A stretch of DNA of 64,000 nucleotides from Palsa-461 sp040414865 (lineage in GTDB: Bacteria; Actinomycetota; Acidimicrobiia; Acidimicrobiales; RAAP-2): contig JBEDUR010000142.1 in the NCBI GenBank assembly GCA_040414865.1, positions 1-64,000 on the forward strand. Direction: 5' to 3'. A model generated the notes under the pieces. The model saw only the letters and a program-made list of their open reading frames with translations, did not search any database and was not told the origin of the DNA. The translations under genes and the position numbers were made by a program. Below are positions 24,200-32,808 of this stretch, piece by piece (the stretch's first letter is position 1; the number at the start of each line of letters is the position of its first letter).

Positions 24200-25480
24200 A
24201 TGCCTGATCCGGGCGGGCGATCGCTGGCCTCGGCCCTGATGTCCGGCAAGCGGATCGCGCGCCAGATCCTGGACCGGATCGCTCTGCCCTATGTCGAGCA
24301 GTCGGTCCGAGAAGTCACAGCTGCACTCGATGGTCGCCAGCGGGGGCCGTCCCCCGAGCCCATCGAGCTGCACGCGGTGCTGCACTGGGCCCGCACGCTG
24401 GCGCTGGCGGAAGTCCGGCGAGGCGCCGACGTCGTCCTCAGCGCAGGCGCAAACGGCCTCTGGTACTTCGATTGGTTCGAGGAGGCCTATGGACGGGTGA
24501 AGACGCACATCGGGGTCGAGGCCTACATGCCACGACCCGAGGGATTGCCTGAGAACGTGCAATGGGTCGAGGCGGACCTGGCGGGCCAGGAGGGAGTCGC
24601 AGCGGTCGACGCCGAGACCGTTGATCTCGTGTTCTCGGGTCAGAACGTCGAGCATTTGTGGCCCGACCAGATGGCAGCGTTCTTCTGTGAATCCAATCGG
24701 GTACTGAAGCCGGGTGGCCTCCTGGTCATGGACAGCCCGAACCGCGACTTCACGCGGCACTACCGCTGGAGCATGTCAGAGCACACGGTGGAGATGACGC
24801 CGAGCGAGGCGACCAACGTGTTGCATCTCGCCGGTTTCTCCGTCGAGCGGATGAGGGGTGTCTGGCTGTGCCGAGAGGGGAACCAGCCGCTCGAACTTGA
24901 TCCGCCAGGAACGATGATCGGACCCGACGGCCTGTTGGCTCGCATGACTCTGGCGAGTGGCCGTCCGGAGGACTCCTTCATCTGGTGGGCGGAAGCGCGA
25001 AAGGTGGGTCAGCCGGACGTCGATGGCTTGCGCGCCGCAATTCAGCACGTGTTCGAGGTCTCGTGGCCCGAACGGGTGGCTCGTGTCAAGCCGGCCGACG
25101 GTGCGCCGATCACCATGCCGGACGGCACGGCCGGCGTCCTGATGCCACGAGGAACGCAGGGTTATGCACTCTTGGGCCCGTACCTTCCCGTCCCACGGGG
25201 AAGGTTCAATTTCACGTTGCCGGTGACGTGGAGTGATTGCTCAGGAGACTCCGGACCGCTGTGCCGGCTCGATCTCGTCGCTTACGACGAACTCATGGAG
25301 ACCGTCGAGTTCAATGCCGACAGCGCCCAGGGCGAGGCTGTGCTGTCCTGTGCCGCCGACTTCGTCGACCTGCGGTTCGCCGTCCATGCGCGGCTGTGGT
25401 GCTCCGGCACGGCCGACGTTCGGGCACCGCTGACGCTCTCGATGGCACCCGAACCCTGGAGGACCGCCGCGTTGGAGTGA
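24200..25480 (+). CDS. SAM-dependent methyltransferase with extra C-terminal domain
   Basis: 426 residues (in-frame ATG at 24239 is a plausible alternative start). Residues about 75-215 form a class I methyltransferase: DVVLSAGANGLWYFDWFEEAYG, then IGVEAYMPRPEGLPENVQWVEADLAG, DLVFSGQNVEHLW and NRVLKPGGLLVMDSPNRDF. The glycine loop (LSAGANG) is atypical. The last 150 residues (from about PDGTAGVLMPRGTQGY) look like an all-beta domain, similar to architectures in surface-glycan methyltransferases. Substrate unknown; no glycan genes adjoin it. Flanked by 260 bases upstream with no clear promoter. Confidence 0.7.
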   Translation: MPDPGGRSLASALMSGKRIARQILDRIALPYVEQSVREVTAALDGRQRGPSPEPIELHAVLHWARTLALAEVRRGADVVLSAGANGLWYFDWFEEAYGRVKTHIGVEAYMPRPEGLPENVQWVEADLAGQEGVAAVDAETVDLVFSGQNVEHLWPDQMAAFFCESNRVLKPGGLLVMDSPNRDFTRHYRWSMSEHTVEMTPSEATNVLHLAGFSVERMRGVWLCREGNQPLELDPPGTMIGPDGLLARMTLASGRPEDSFIWWAEARKVGQPDVDGLRAAIQHVFEVSWPERVARVKPADGAPITMPDGTAGVLMPRGTQGYALLGPYLPVPRGRFNFTLPVTWSDCSGDSGPLCRLDLVAYDELMETVEFNADSAQGEAVLSCAADFVDLRFAVHARLWCSGTADVRAPLTLSMAPEPWRTAALE

Positions 25481-25646
25481 CCGGGTGCAACGACACCCCG
25501 AGCACAGACGACTCCTGGGGATGGCGAGTGACTGCCACCCTGCGCGGGAGGCGAGCCAGACTCGGTGTGTCGGTCGTCTTCGGCGAGGGGTGGGCCGCGT
25601 CTGACGGACCCTCGATAGTGTCGGCGCGCGAGACCTGGGAGGCACG

Positions 25647-26411
25647 TTGGGGCGGCCCACCAGCTACGAGGTGAGGGGCGGCGTGGCCAGCGTCACCCTC
25701 GATCTGCCCGAGAAGCGCAACGCGCTGAGCACCGAGATGCTCGACTCCCTGGGGGACGACCTGGTGCGGGCCGGCAACGAACCGGAGGTCCGGGTGGTCG
25801 TCCTGACCCACACCGGGACGACGTTCTGCGCCGGGGCGGACCTCTCGGTCGCTGCCGCCACCTCGGCCCGCTACGACATTGCCGAGATCCTTCGACTCGT
25901 CCAGGACATGCCCAAGCCAGTGGTGGCCCGGATCGCCGGCCAGTGCTTCGGCGGCGGCGTCGGGATCGCCGCGGCCTGCGACCTCTCCTTTGGCGCCGCT
26001 GGTGCCCCGTTCGCCTTCAGCGAGGTGCGCCTGGGGGTGGCGCCGGCCGTGATCTCGGTGGTGTGCCTGCCGAAGATGCGCCGCGGTGACGCCGCCGAGC
26101 TGTTTCTGACTGGCGCGCGTTTCGATGCGGTCAAGGCCGCCGAGGTGGGGCTGATCACCAGGGCGGTCCCCGAAGCTGAGCTCGACGCGGTGGTGGCCAA
26201 GGCCGTCGGGCAGCTTGTTCTCGGGGGTCCCCAAGCCCTCGGGGCCATCAAACGTCTGCTGGCCACGCTCCCGGCCATGGAGCGAGACGTCGCGTTCGAC
26301 TGGGCCCGGACGCTGTCGGCGCAGCTCTTCGCCGCTGACGAGGCGGAGGCCGGCATTGCCGCGTTCCGAGAACGCCGACCGGCGCCGTGGGTCGGACCGA
26401 CCGAGCCCTAG
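25647..26411 (+). CDS. enoyl-CoA hydratase family protein, LiuC/methylglutaconyl-CoA hydratase type
   Basis: 254 residues of the crotonase fold. The oxyanion-hole parts are AGADLSVAA and GGGVGIAAACDLSF, and FAFSEVRLGVAPAVISV carries the single catalytic Glu. The second Glu of ordinary enoyl-CoA hydratases is replaced within GGGVGIA. The EVRLG-PAVIS pattern is typical of AUH/LiuC-like hydratases acting on 3-methylglutaconyl-CoA and similar substrates. The carboxyltransferase, acyl-CoA dehydrogenase and HMG-CoA lyase-like genes downstream fit leucine or isoprenoid breakdown. TTG 25647 is backed by GGGAGG six bases upstream. Confidence 0.8.
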   Translation: MGRPTSYEVRGGVASVTLDLPEKRNALSTEMLDSLGDDLVRAGNEPEVRVVVLTHTGTTFCAGADLSVAAATSARYDIAEILRLVQDMPKPVVARIAGQCFGGGVGIAAACDLSFGAAGAPFAFSEVRLGVAPAVISVVCLPKMRRGDAAELFLTGARFDAVKAAEVGLITRAVPEAELDAVVAKAVGQLVLGGPQALGAIKRLLATLPAMERDVAFDWARTLSAQLFAADEAEAGIAAFRERRPAPWVGPTEP

Positions 26412-26478
26412 CGGTCACCACCGAGCGGTATCGTCCGCCGCCGCGCCGATCGTCTCTGGCGGTCCCAAGGAGGGAACC

Positions 26479-27297
26479 ATGAGAGCCGGGTTCGTCCTTC
26501 CGGGAGGGGATCCTTCTCGACAAGTCGCCCAAGCCCTCGCCGCTGAGGCGGCCGGGTGGGACGCCGTGTTCGTGTGGGAGGGCGCCTACCAACCTGACGC
26601 CTGGTGCCTGTTGGCCGCGATCGCCCAGGAGACCTCGACCATCCAGCTCGGGACCATGCTCACCCCTTTGCCCTGGCGGAAGCCCTGGGAGCTGGCCGCC
26701 CAGGCGGCCACAGTTGACCAGCTGTCCGGAGGCCGGGTGATCCTCACGGTCGGGCTCGGCGCGCCCCCGAGTGGTCGGGCCGTGACCACGGATCCAGTCG
26801 ACCGGACAATCCGGGCCTCGCTGCTGGACGAGGGACTGGAGGTGATCCAAGGCCTCTGGGCGGGGATCACCGAGCATGAGGGGGACCACTTCACGCTGGA
26901 CATGGCGTCCGAACCAGCCCGGACGTTGCGACCGGTGCAGCAGCCTCGGATCCCCATCTGGGTGGTCGGGGCGTGGAACCGGCGCCGATCGATGGCTCGG
27001 GCGGCCCGGTTCGATGGCGTCGTTCCCTACCTGCTTGACGTGGGTCAAGACGGGTTCGGCGCCTCCTACGCCGCGATGGCCTCTTGGGTGCGCGCCCACG
27101 CGCACGCCGACGGCACCGTCGCCGAGGTCATCTGGGAAGCCGAGACGGCGGCGGATGACCCCGAGGCGGCGACCACCAAAGTCACGCGGTGGCGCGACCG
27201 CGGCGCGACGTGGTGGCTGGAGTCACGGTGGGGTCCGGACCGCACCGACATCGACGCTCGGATCGAGGCAGGACCCCCAAGACCTATCCACGGTTAG
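26479..27297 (+). CDS. LLM-class (luciferase-like) flavin/F420 oxidoreductase
   Basis: 272 residues from ATG 26479, with a strong AAGGAGGG at 26467-26474. Bacterial luciferase-like TIM barrel: MRAGFVLPGGDPSRQVAQALAAEAAGWDAVFVWE, IQLGTMLTPLPWRKPWELAAQAATVDQLSGGRVILTVGLG (landmarks at about residues 55-95) and PRIPIWVVGAWNRRRSMARAARFDG. Members reduce or oxygenate substrates with FMN or F420; which applies here is not decided. It sits between the hydratase and the convergent acyl-CoA carboxylase, so a role in that catabolism is possible but unproven. Confidence 0.85.
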   Translation: MRAGFVLPGGDPSRQVAQALAAEAAGWDAVFVWEGAYQPDAWCLLAAIAQETSTIQLGTMLTPLPWRKPWELAAQAATVDQLSGGRVILTVGLGAPPSGRAVTTDPVDRTIRASLLDEGLEVIQGLWAGITEHEGDHFTLDMASEPARTLRPVQQPRIPIWVVGAWNRRRSMARAARFDGVVPYLLDVGQDGFGASYAAMASWVRAHAHADGTVAEVIWEAETAADDPEAATTKVTRWRDRGATWWLESRWGPDRTDIDARIEAGPPRPIHG

Positions 27298-27394
27298 AGG
27301 ACCCTGGCAGCGCTTTGGGGTGTCTGGGCGACTGCCATACCTCGATGGTCCGAGGACCGGGCGATCGAGGTCGCTGAGCTCCCTGGCGGTTCCC

Positions 27395-28924
27395 TCAGAC
27401 TGGAAGCACCCCGTGGCGCTTGGCGACGACGCCCCGGTCGACCGGGTCGGCCGCCGAGAACCGTTCCACCAACTCGAGCCGGAGACGCTCGAACGGGACG
27501 ACCGCGTCGAGCACGAGGTCGCCGGCCAGCCGGTAGAGGTTGACGTCCTCCTCGTAGTCCCGCCGCATCTCGGCCACGAAGGCAGCCCGCTCAGCCGGGT
27601 CCTCGATCGCGGCGATCCGGTTGGCGTAGACGGCGTTCACGGCGGCCTCCGGGCCCATGACCGCGATCTTGGCGGTGGGCAACGCCAGGGTCGCGATCGG
27701 GTCGAAGGCCGGGCCGCACATCGCGTAGAGGCCGGCGCCATAGGCCTTGCGGACGACCACGCAGATCTTGGGCACACCGGCCTCGGTCACCGCAGCCACC
27801 ATCCTGGCCCCGTGGCGGATGATGCCTTGGCGCTCGACCTGGGTCCCGATCATGAAGCCCGGCACATCGGCCAGGAACAGCAACGGGATGTTGTAGGCGT
27901 CGCACATCCACACAAAGCGGGCCGCCTTGTCGGCGGAGTCGACGAACAGGACACCGCCCTTCTCGGCCGGGTTGTTGGCGACGACCCCGATGACGTGGCC
28001 GTCGAGGCGGGCGAAGCCGGTGATCAGCTCGGTCGCGAAGAGCTGCTTTATCTCGAAGAGGCTGTCGGCGTCCACGAGACACTCGATGACACCGTGCATG
28101 TCGTAACCGGCGGCGTCATCGGCCGGGAGCTCGGATCGGGCGAGCGTCCGGAGCGGCGGCTCGGGCGGAGCTCCCGAAGGCAGCTGGCGCCAGGAGCTGG
28201 GGAGATAGGACAGCAGGACCCGGGCCTGTTCGATGGCGTCGGCGTCGTCCACCGCCAGGTTGTCGGCGGAGCCCGAGACCGTCGCGTGCATTCGGGCGCC
28301 ACCCATCTCCTCAAGGGTGACCCGCTCTCCGATCACCTCCTCGGCCATGCGAGGGGAGCCGAGGTACATCGAGGCGTTGTGCTCGACCATGACCACGACG
28401 TCGCAGAAGGAGGGGATGTAAGCGCCGCCGGCCGCCGACGGGCCGAACAGGCAGCAGATCTGAGGGGCGACGCCGGACAGCTTGACTTGGTTGGCGAAGA
28501 TCCGGCCCGCCCCCCGCCGTCCGGGGAACATCTCTACCTGGTCGGTGATGCGGGCTCCCGCCGAGTCGACCAGCCAGACGATGGGGAGCTCGTGGCGCAG
28601 GGCGTGCTCGGTCATTCGGACGATCTTTTCGACGGTCCTCGCGCCCCACGATCCGGCCTTCACGGACGGGTCGTTGGCTACGACGCACATGGCGCGGCCG
28701 TCGACCCGAGCTGAGCCGGTGACCACACCGTCGGCCGGGAGGTCGTGGTCGTCGGTGTTCGCCAGGAGCCCGTCTTCCACAAAGGTGTTCGGGTCGACGA
28801 GGAGGGCGAGCCGTTCGCGCACGGGGAGCTTCTTCTGTTCGGCCAGGCGGGCCGCGTAGCGATCCGTGTTGCCGGCCAGTGCCCGGTCGATGCGGCCCGA
28901 GAGCTCTCCGGGTTCGCCGCTCAC
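27395..28924 (-). CDS. acyl-CoA carboxylase carboxyltransferase (beta) subunit
   Basis: 509 residues. Two crotonase-like halves typical of propionyl-, methylcrotonyl- or geranyl-CoA carboxylase beta subunits: biotin/CoA sites in FGPSAAGGAYIPSFCDVVVMV and later VVANNPAEKGGVLFVDSADKAARF, FLADVPGFMIGTQVERQGIIRHGARM and VVRKAYGAGLYAMCG. It moves CO2 from biotin to the acyl-CoA. It overlaps the acyl-CoA dehydrogenase stop by four bases, so dehydrogenation and carboxylation are probably consecutive. The partner biotin carboxylase/BCCP alpha subunit is not in this window. Confidence 0.9.
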   Translation of the reverse strand: MSGEPGELSGRIDRALAGNTDRYAARLAEQKKLPVRERLALLVDPNTFVEDGLLANTDDHDLPADGVVTGSARVDGRAMCVVANDPSVKAGSWGARTVEKIVRMTEHALRHELPIVWLVDSAGARITDQVEMFPGRRGAGRIFANQVKLSGVAPQICCLFGPSAAGGAYIPSFCDVVVMVEHNASMYLGSPRMAEEVIGERVTLEEMGGARMHATVSGSADNLAVDDADAIEQARVLLSYLPSSWRQLPSGAPPEPPLRTLARSELPADDAAGYDMHGVIECLVDADSLFEIKQLFATELITGFARLDGHVIGVVANNPAEKGGVLFVDSADKAARFVWMCDAYNIPLLFLADVPGFMIGTQVERQGIIRHGARMVAAVTEAGVPKICVVVRKAYGAGLYAMCGPAFDPIATLALPTAKIAVMGPEAAVNAVYANRIAAIEDPAERAAFVAEMRRDYEEDVNLYRLAGDLVLDAVVPFERLRLELVERFSAADPVDRGVVAKRHGVLPV

Positions 28925-30063
28925 GCGACCGGGAGCCCCAGTCCCCGGGCGATCACCAGGCGCTGGATCTCGCTCGTACCCTCGCCGATCTCGAGGATCT
29001 TGGCGTCCCGGTAGAGGCGGGCGACGGGGGAGTCCTCTATGAACCCGGAGCCCCCGAAGACCTGGGTCGCCACTCTGGTGGCCGACACGGCGGCCTCAGT
29101 CGCGTAGACCTTCGCCATCGCCGCCGGCTGTCGGAAGGGCTCGCCGCGGTCTTTGCACCACGCTGCCTTGTAGGTGAGGTTGCGGGCGTTCTCGACCGCG
29201 ACCGCCAGGTCCGCGAGCGCGAACGCGACGGCCTGGAACCGGCCGATCGGCCCCCCGAAGGCGTTCCGCTCCTTGGCGTGGACCACGGAATGGTCGAGGC
29301 AGGCTTGCGCGCAGCCGAGCGCAAGCGCGGCGATGGCAATCCGCCCGTCGTCGAGGATCGACAGAAAGTTCTTGTACCCCGAACCCGGTTCGCCGAGGAG
29401 TGAGTCCTCGCCGACCCGGCACCCGTCGAGGACCAGGTCGTGAGTGTCGCTTGCGTGCCAGCCGAGCTTGTATGGGGCCGGTTCGACAAGGAGACCGGGT
29501 GTGCCGGAGGGGACGATAAACGACGAGATCTTTCCGTCGGTCTCCTTGGCCGTGACGGTCACGATCGAGGTGATTGGGGTTCCCGAGTTGGTGATGAAGG
29601 CTTTGGAGCCGTCCAGCACCCATCCGCTCTCGACCGGGACGGCGCGGGTCCGGGTCGCGCTGGCGTCGCTGCCCGCGTCCGGCTCGGTCAGGCCGAAGGC
29701 CGCCAGGGCCCGACCGGACACCAGGTCCGGCAGCCAGCGATCGCGCTGGCGATCGTTGCCGAAGCGGAAGATCGGCGTGGCCCCGAGCCCCACACCCGCC
29801 GACAACGTGATGCCGACCGACTGGTCGACCCGTCCGATTTCTTCGATAGCGAGGCACAGTGACAGGAAGTCCCCGCCGCCCCCGCCCCAAGACTCTGGGA
29901 AGGGCACCCCGAACAGCCCGAGATCCCCCATCGCGTGAATGACCCCGACGGGCAGACAGCCAGCCCGATCCCATTCGGCAACATGGGGAGCCACCTCGCT
30001 CAGCGCGAACTCCCGGACCATCCGTTGGAAGGCGAGGTGCTCGTCGCTCGGCCGGAACTCCAT
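28921..30063 (-). CDS. acyl-CoA dehydrogenase (short/branched-chain type)
   Basis: 380 residues, flavoprotein oxidising acyl-CoA to 2-enoyl-CoA. Signatures LAAFGLTEPDAGSDASATRT (FAD) and the C-terminal EIGEGTSEIQRLVIARGLG. The Glu in GEGTSEIQ is at the catalytic-base position of SCAD/MCAD enzymes; at the isovaleryl-CoA dehydrogenase position (ILDDGRIAIAALALG) there is Gly. That argues against a classical IVD although the neighbours look like leucine degradation. ATG 30063 has AAGGAGA upstream. Four-base overlap with the carboxyltransferase gene. Confidence 0.88.
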   Translation of the reverse strand: MEFRPSDEHLAFQRMVREFALSEVAPHVAEWDRAGCLPVGVIHAMGDLGLFGVPFPESWGGGGGDFLSLCLAIEEIGRVDQSVGITLSAGVGLGATPIFRFGNDRQRDRWLPDLVSGRALAAFGLTEPDAGSDASATRTRAVPVESGWVLDGSKAFITNSGTPITSIVTVTAKETDGKISSFIVPSGTPGLLVEPAPYKLGWHASDTHDLVLDGCRVGEDSLLGEPGSGYKNFLSILDDGRIAIAALALGCAQACLDHSVVHAKERNAFGGPIGRFQAVAFALADLAVAVENARNLTYKAAWCKDRGEPFRQPAAMAKVYATEAAVSATRVATQVFGGSGFIEDSPVARLYRDAKILEIGEGTSEIQRLVIARGLGLPVA

Positions 30064-30089
30064 CTCAGGTTTCTCCTTGTATCCCTACT

Positions 30090-30248
30090 ATGGCCGAGAT
30101 GGGCACGTCGTCGGCGGCGAGTATCTCGGGGCGACGTTCGGGCTGGCCCAACCGGGTAGCCGAGTACTTCGAGCGCATCGGCCTTCTTCGTCAGAGAGCT
30201 CGGGTCGCCGGCGGACTGGGACACCGTCGTTGGAGGGCCGATGACTGA
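30090..30248 (+). pseudogene. possible decayed MerR-family regulator fragment
   Basis: A 52-codon frame whose second half reads VAEYFERIGLLRQRARVAGG, close to the MerR DNA-binding pattern Y-x-E-x-I-G-L-L-x-x-x-R. The reading frame one base earlier contributes GEYLGATFGLAQPG just upstream, which resembles the preceding helix (G-E-L-A-x-x-F-G-L-T). Together they suggest a MerR head broken by a frameshift and lacking the effector domain. In proteobacterial liu clusters the regulator LiuR is a MerR protein at this position. The match is short and judged by eye; chance is possible. Confidence 0.3.
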
Positions 30249-31140
30249 GGACCGCGTCCTCATTCGCGAAGTCGGACCGCGCGACGGCCTTCAGCGTGAG
30301 GCTCGCCTCGAGCCCCATCGTCGGCTGGAGCTGATCCGGGCACTGGCCCGTTGCGGGTTTGCCGACATGGAGGTCGCCGCCTTCGTCTCGGAGAGGGCCG
30401 TGCCGGCGATGGCCGGGGCCGAAGAGGTGGTGGCCGGACTCCCCGCCGGCGACTGTCGGTGGTGGGCGCTGGTTCCGAACTTGCGGGGGGCTGAACGGGC
30501 CGTGGCTGCCGGCATCGGCAATGTCACAGTCACGGTCTCGGCCTCCGAGGGCTACAGCCGGCGGAACGTGGGCATGGGGGTCGACGAATCCGCCGACCAA
30601 GCGGAGGCGGTTGCCGGCCGCGTCCCGCAGACCGACGTGGTCATCTCTTGTGCCTTCGGCTCACCCTATGAGCCGGAGATCAGTCCGGATGGTGTCGCCG
30701 CGATGGCCGAGCGGTTTCGTGGCACCGGCGCGTCGGTGACCCTCGCTGACACGACCGGCGTCGGTTCGCCCCGCTCGCTGCGTGCGGTCCTGGCCTTGAC
30801 TGGTGCAGACGTCGGGCTTCACCTGCACGACACGCGCGGGTCAGCACTGGTCAACGCCTACGCGGCGCTCGAGCTCGGAGTGCGGCACTTCGACACCTCA
30901 ATCGGCGGGCTCGGCGGCTCCCCCTTCGCCGATGACGCTGGCGGGAACCTCGCCACCGAGGACATGGTCTCGTTCCTCGACGGACTTGGTCTTCCCAGCG
31001 GCATCGACTTGGACGCGCTGATCACCGCTGACGGCATTTTGCAGACGATGATCGGACGCGTGTTGCCGAGCCGTGTCGCGGAGGCCGAGCTGGCTCGTCG
31101 AGCCCGCGCCGGACGGGACGGTGCGTCCGGGACCTCGTGA
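30241..31140 (+). CDS. hydroxymethylglutaryl-CoA lyase-like protein (Cys to Ser variant)
   Basis: 299 residues, DRE-TIM fold. REVGPRDGLQRE (Arg14, Asp15), VTVSASEGYSRRNVGM and VGLHLHDTRGSALVNAYAAL (His194, His196) are as in HMG-CoA lyases, which split HMG-CoA to acetoacetate and acetyl-CoA. The catalytic loop normally reads GLGGCP; here it is GLGGSPFADDAGGNLATED, with Ser227 in place of the essential Cys. It may have low activity or act on another acyl-CoA. ATG 30241 is preceded by GGAGGG. Transcribed divergently from the dehydrogenase-carboxylase pair. Confidence 0.82.
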   Translation: MTEDRVLIREVGPRDGLQREARLEPHRRLELIRALARCGFADMEVAAFVSERAVPAMAGAEEVVAGLPAGDCRWWALVPNLRGAERAVAAGIGNVTVTVSASEGYSRRNVGMGVDESADQAEAVAGRVPQTDVVISCAFGSPYEPEISPDGVAAMAERFRGTGASVTLADTTGVGSPRSLRAVLALTGADVGLHLHDTRGSALVNAYAALELGVRHFDTSIGGLGGSPFADDAGGNLATEDMVSFLDGLGLPSGIDLDALITADGILQTMIGRVLPSRVAEAELARRARAGRDGASGTS

Positions 31141-31381
31141 CGGGATGTGCAGTTCCCGGTTCACCAGTCTGGGCGAGCTGGATCGGCGGTCGGGGGAAAA
31201 CCAGCGACGGACCGCCTCGGCAATGGTGGGCGCAGGCTTCGGCAACCTTCCAGGCGGGCGACGCTCGATTCGACGACACCAGGCACGGCACCCCGCGGTA
31301 GCACCGGGTCATCGAGGCGGCGCGTGCCCGAAGTCGGCGGCTGTCCGTCGATCTCCCAGCAGTCATGTACCCTGACCGGCC

Positions 31382-31918
31382 GTGGCCCAGCCGACATTCG
31401 TCCCCATCACCGAGGCCGACCAGGTGCGGGCAGCCTTGCGGCTTTCGGTGCCCGGGCGCTGGACGGCCGACCGGCCAGCCGACCTCGCCGGGCCCAACCG
31501 TCCAACCGGCGCTCGGTTCGGCACACCTGGACCGGACCAGGGCTACGCGATGCGCCTTGCCAAACGGTTCGAGGACCGGCTCCAGCTCGGGCCGTCGGAG
31601 TCAGTCGACGACGTCCTGGCCGGCGCGTCCATCGTGGCCAGCAAGCGGGCCGGGCTGCTCGGGCGGGCCCCATGCATCTACGACCTCGAGGCTGCCTTCG
31701 CCATCTTCGGGTTTCTCCTGCCGGATCCGCCCGAGGGGCTGGTCGCAGAACGCCGCCGACTGTTCGCCTCAGTCTCATACGACTACGTGGCCCAACGGAC
31801 CCTGGCTGACGCCGTGCCAGACGAGACACTGCGTCTGCGGCCCGAGGAGATCGTCTCCCGATCGACCGACTGGCGGTCCCTCCTCAACCTCGGGCGCGTG
31901 CCCGAGAACTCCGGGTAG
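31382..31918 (+). CDS. conserved-looking hypothetical protein
   Basis: 178 residues, soluble, no motif I recognise. The sequence is not shadow-like: it has balanced composition, predicted helices (QGYAMRLAKRFEDRLQL, VDDVLAGASIVASKRAGLL, YDLEAAFAIFGFLLP) and an ordered C-terminus. GTG 31382 is supported by TACCCT (31368-31373) eight bases upstream, matching the leaderless pattern. It ends two bases before the convergent lgt-like gene. Function unknown. Confidence 0.65.
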   Translation: MAQPTFVPITEADQVRAALRLSVPGRWTADRPADLAGPNRPTGARFGTPGPDQGYAMRLAKRFEDRLQLGPSESVDDVLAGASIVASKRAGLLGRAPCIYDLEAAFAIFGFLLPDPPEGLVAERRRLFASVSYDYVAQRTLADAVPDETLRLRPEEIVSRSTDWRSLLNLGRVPENSG

Positions 31919-31920
31919 CC

Positions 31921-32808
31921 CTACCGGGCCACCTCCTCGCCCGGCGCACCTCGACCGGCGGGTGCCTTGGCGGCGGCGATCCTCTCGCGCTCGGCGCTCT
32001 GGCCCGGCGCCCCGGCGGCCAGCCAGGCGACCCAGCGCCGCCAAGTCACGAAGGCCAATACGATCCCGGCGGCGATCAGCACCAGCCCGGCCGCCTGGAC
32101 CAGCAGCGAACCCAAGTGGCCCTCCTCGCCGAGCCAGAGGTGCTCGTCGATGAACCGCTCAATGCCCCAGAGCACCATGCCGGCCGCCAGGACTCCGCCT
32201 GGCGGGTATCCAGTGCGCGGGCTCCCGTCGGGCCAGCGTCGGAGCCGCCTTTCGAGCAGCAGCAGGAGGGCGAAGATCGAGGCATCTTCGATCGCCTGGA
32301 AGATCGGGACGGGGAGCCTCTTGCCTACCTGGCCGGCGTAGTACATGCCGAACCATTGATGGGTGGGGTGGCCGCCGCCGGCCACCATCAGTTGGGGTCC
32401 GAGCAACCGGCCGACCGCCCAAGCCCCCATGAGCACGGGGGTCACGATGTCGAGCGCCTCCACGGTCCCGAGGCTGGGACATCGGACGCGGGCGAGGATG
32501 ATCCCGGTGGGGAGGGCGAAGAGAATTCCGCCGAACGAGGACAGACCCCCGTGCCAGACAGCGAAGATCTCCACCGGGTGGGCGTTGTAGTAGGAGAGAT
32601 TGGAGAGCACGTGGAGCGCCCGGGCGCCCACGACGGCGGCGACGATGACCCACAGGAACACCCCGCCCAGCCAGTCGGTGGGGTAGCCGCGCTGCCGGAG
32701 CCGGCGGCCGAAGTAGAAGTAGGCAAAACAGAAGGCGACAGCGAGCCCAATGCCGTAGGTGTGGACCTCGAGGGGACCGATGTGGAAGGCGACGGGGATG
32801 GGCTTCAC
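31921..32808 (-). CDS. lgt: prolipoprotein diacylglyceryl transferase family protein (divergent Lgt)
   Basis: 295 residues with about seven membrane segments. Lgt moves diacylglycerol from phosphatidylglycerol to the lipobox Cys of prolipoproteins. PLEVHTYGIGLAVAF, YFGRRLRQRG and VWHGGLSSFGGIL (His86) are as in Lgt, and ERFIDEHLW resembles the E-x-x-R/F-E element. The signature loop that normally reads GRxGNFxNxE is GRLLGPQLMVAGGG: Arg134 is kept but the Asn is gone. This may be a divergent true Lgt or a paralog. GTG 32808. The lipobox esterase at 16799 shows that the cell needs an Lgt. Confidence 0.78.
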   Translation of the reverse strand: MKPIPVAFHIGPLEVHTYGIGLAVAFCFAYFYFGRRLRQRGYPTDWLGGVFLWVIVAAVVGARALHVLSNLSYYNAHPVEIFAVWHGGLSSFGGILFALPTGIILARVRCPSLGTVEALDIVTPVLMGAWAVGRLLGPQLMVAGGGHPTHQWFGMYYAGQVGKRLPVPIFQAIEDASIFALLLLLERRLRRWPDGSPRTGYPPGGVLAAGMVLWGIERFIDEHLWLGEEGHLGSLLVQAAGLVLIAAGIVLAFVTWRRWVAWLAAGAPGQSAERERIAAAKAPAGRGAPGEEVAR

